36,670 nucleotides of DNA from Prorocentrum cordatum (lineage: Eukaryota > Sar > Dinophyceae > Prorocentrales > Prorocentraceae), in the NCBI GenBank assembly GCA_963575745.1, contig CAUYUJ010016295.1, positions 249,368-286,037 of the forward strand, written 5' to 3'. Within the stretch, counting starts at the first letter, position 1; every line of letters starts with the position of its first letter. The translations under genes and the position numbers were made by a program. A model generated the notes under the pieces. It made no database searches. It was not told the origin of the DNA and saw only the letters and a program-made list of their open reading frames with translations. Shown piece by piece: positions 36,495 to 36,670 of this stretch.

Positions 36495-36527
36495 CCCGTC
36501 CAGTACATGATTCATGTAGTGGACGGG
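36495..36527. repeat. Second palindrome, 16-bp arms with one mismatch
   Basis: CCCGTCCAGTACATGA (36495-36510) pairs with the complement at 36512-36527 around a single T, with a G/G mismatch at 36503/36519. It shares the words ATGTAGT and GTACATGA with the neighbouring palindrome. Confidence 0.9.
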
Positions 36528-36596
36528 TTAGCGCGCGCGCGTTTTCCGATCCGAGGCGTTCGCTCTGTCATCGACCGTCAAATTGGGTGAAACACA

Positions 36597-36670
36597 TGAG
36601 GAGGAGGAGAAAGAGGAGGAGGAGGAGGAGGAGGAGGAGGAGGAGGAGGAGGAGGAGGAGGAGGAGGAGG
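36597..36670 (+). repeat. (GGA)n tract running off the window
   Basis: Almost pure GAG/GGA triplets from 36597 to the right edge, a purine-only strand. Confidence 0.95.

Overview
The window reads as accessory, repeat-dominated nuclear DNA of a dinoflagellate. I infer this from a very large, GC-rich Ty1/copia-type polyprotein of a style I recall from Symbiodiniaceae and related dinoflagellate genomes, a non-LTR element of equally dinoflagellate-like style, and very dense micro- and minisatellites. No host single-copy gene, tRNA, rRNA or CRISPR array is visible. The genus cannot be decided from the sequence.

Layout. (1) Positions 1 to about 21.2 kb, + strand: one giant, decayed copia-like element, entered from the left inside its first coding region. 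In order it encodes a coiled-coil/Cys-cluster Gag N-terminus, Gag with three CCCH-like zinc knuckles, a retropepsin with DTG, the integrase zinc motif and D,D,E core, a reverse transcriptase with FVDD, and a copia-type RNase H. About 11 kb of further cargo follows in the same style: a cytosine-C5-methyltransferase-like domain (about 10.4-11.1 kb), a possible SGNH-hydrolase-like domain (12.9-13.5 kb), an HGT-motif domain (14.8-15.4 kb), a KptA/Tpt1-like RNA 2'-phosphotransferase domain (17.8-18.4 kb) and several unrecognised domains joined by Pro/Ala/Gly-rich linkers. The frame is broken by at least ten shifts and by eleven stop codons across which the same frame simply continues. (2) 21.2-22.7 kb: non-coding DNA, perhaps an LTR or 3' flank, then short minisatellites. 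(3) 22.7-26.6 kb: a satellite block of (GAT)n, a ~145-bp tandem repeat, and two copies of a composite higher-order repeat built from ACTCAG, TCGATCTCAC, (ATC)n and GGGACACC units. (4) 26.6-28.1 kb: no gene, one 191-bp foldback element. (5) 28.2-32.5 kb, - strand: a decayed non-LTR retrotransposon with endonuclease, reverse transcriptase and RNase H-like remnants, interrupted by three foldback/MITE-like insertions; one has a clean 9-bp target-site duplication. (6) 32.5-36.7 kb: (GAC)n, a ~10-bp minisatellite open as a 361-codon frame, a 12-bp EAAN-coding repeat, a GGCCTC repeat, a pair of near-perfect palindromes and a terminal (GGA)n tract.

The most striking unexplained signal is a family of about 37 short hairpins (core GGC-NNA-GCC, arms different at each site but self-complementary, usually one extra base on the 3' arm). 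They are scattered through the interdomain linkers of the copia-like polyprotein from 1.1 to 20.8 kb and are absent from its catalytic cores and from the rest of the window. Together with the multi-enzyme cargo behind RNase H, this is the best candidate for something not previously described.
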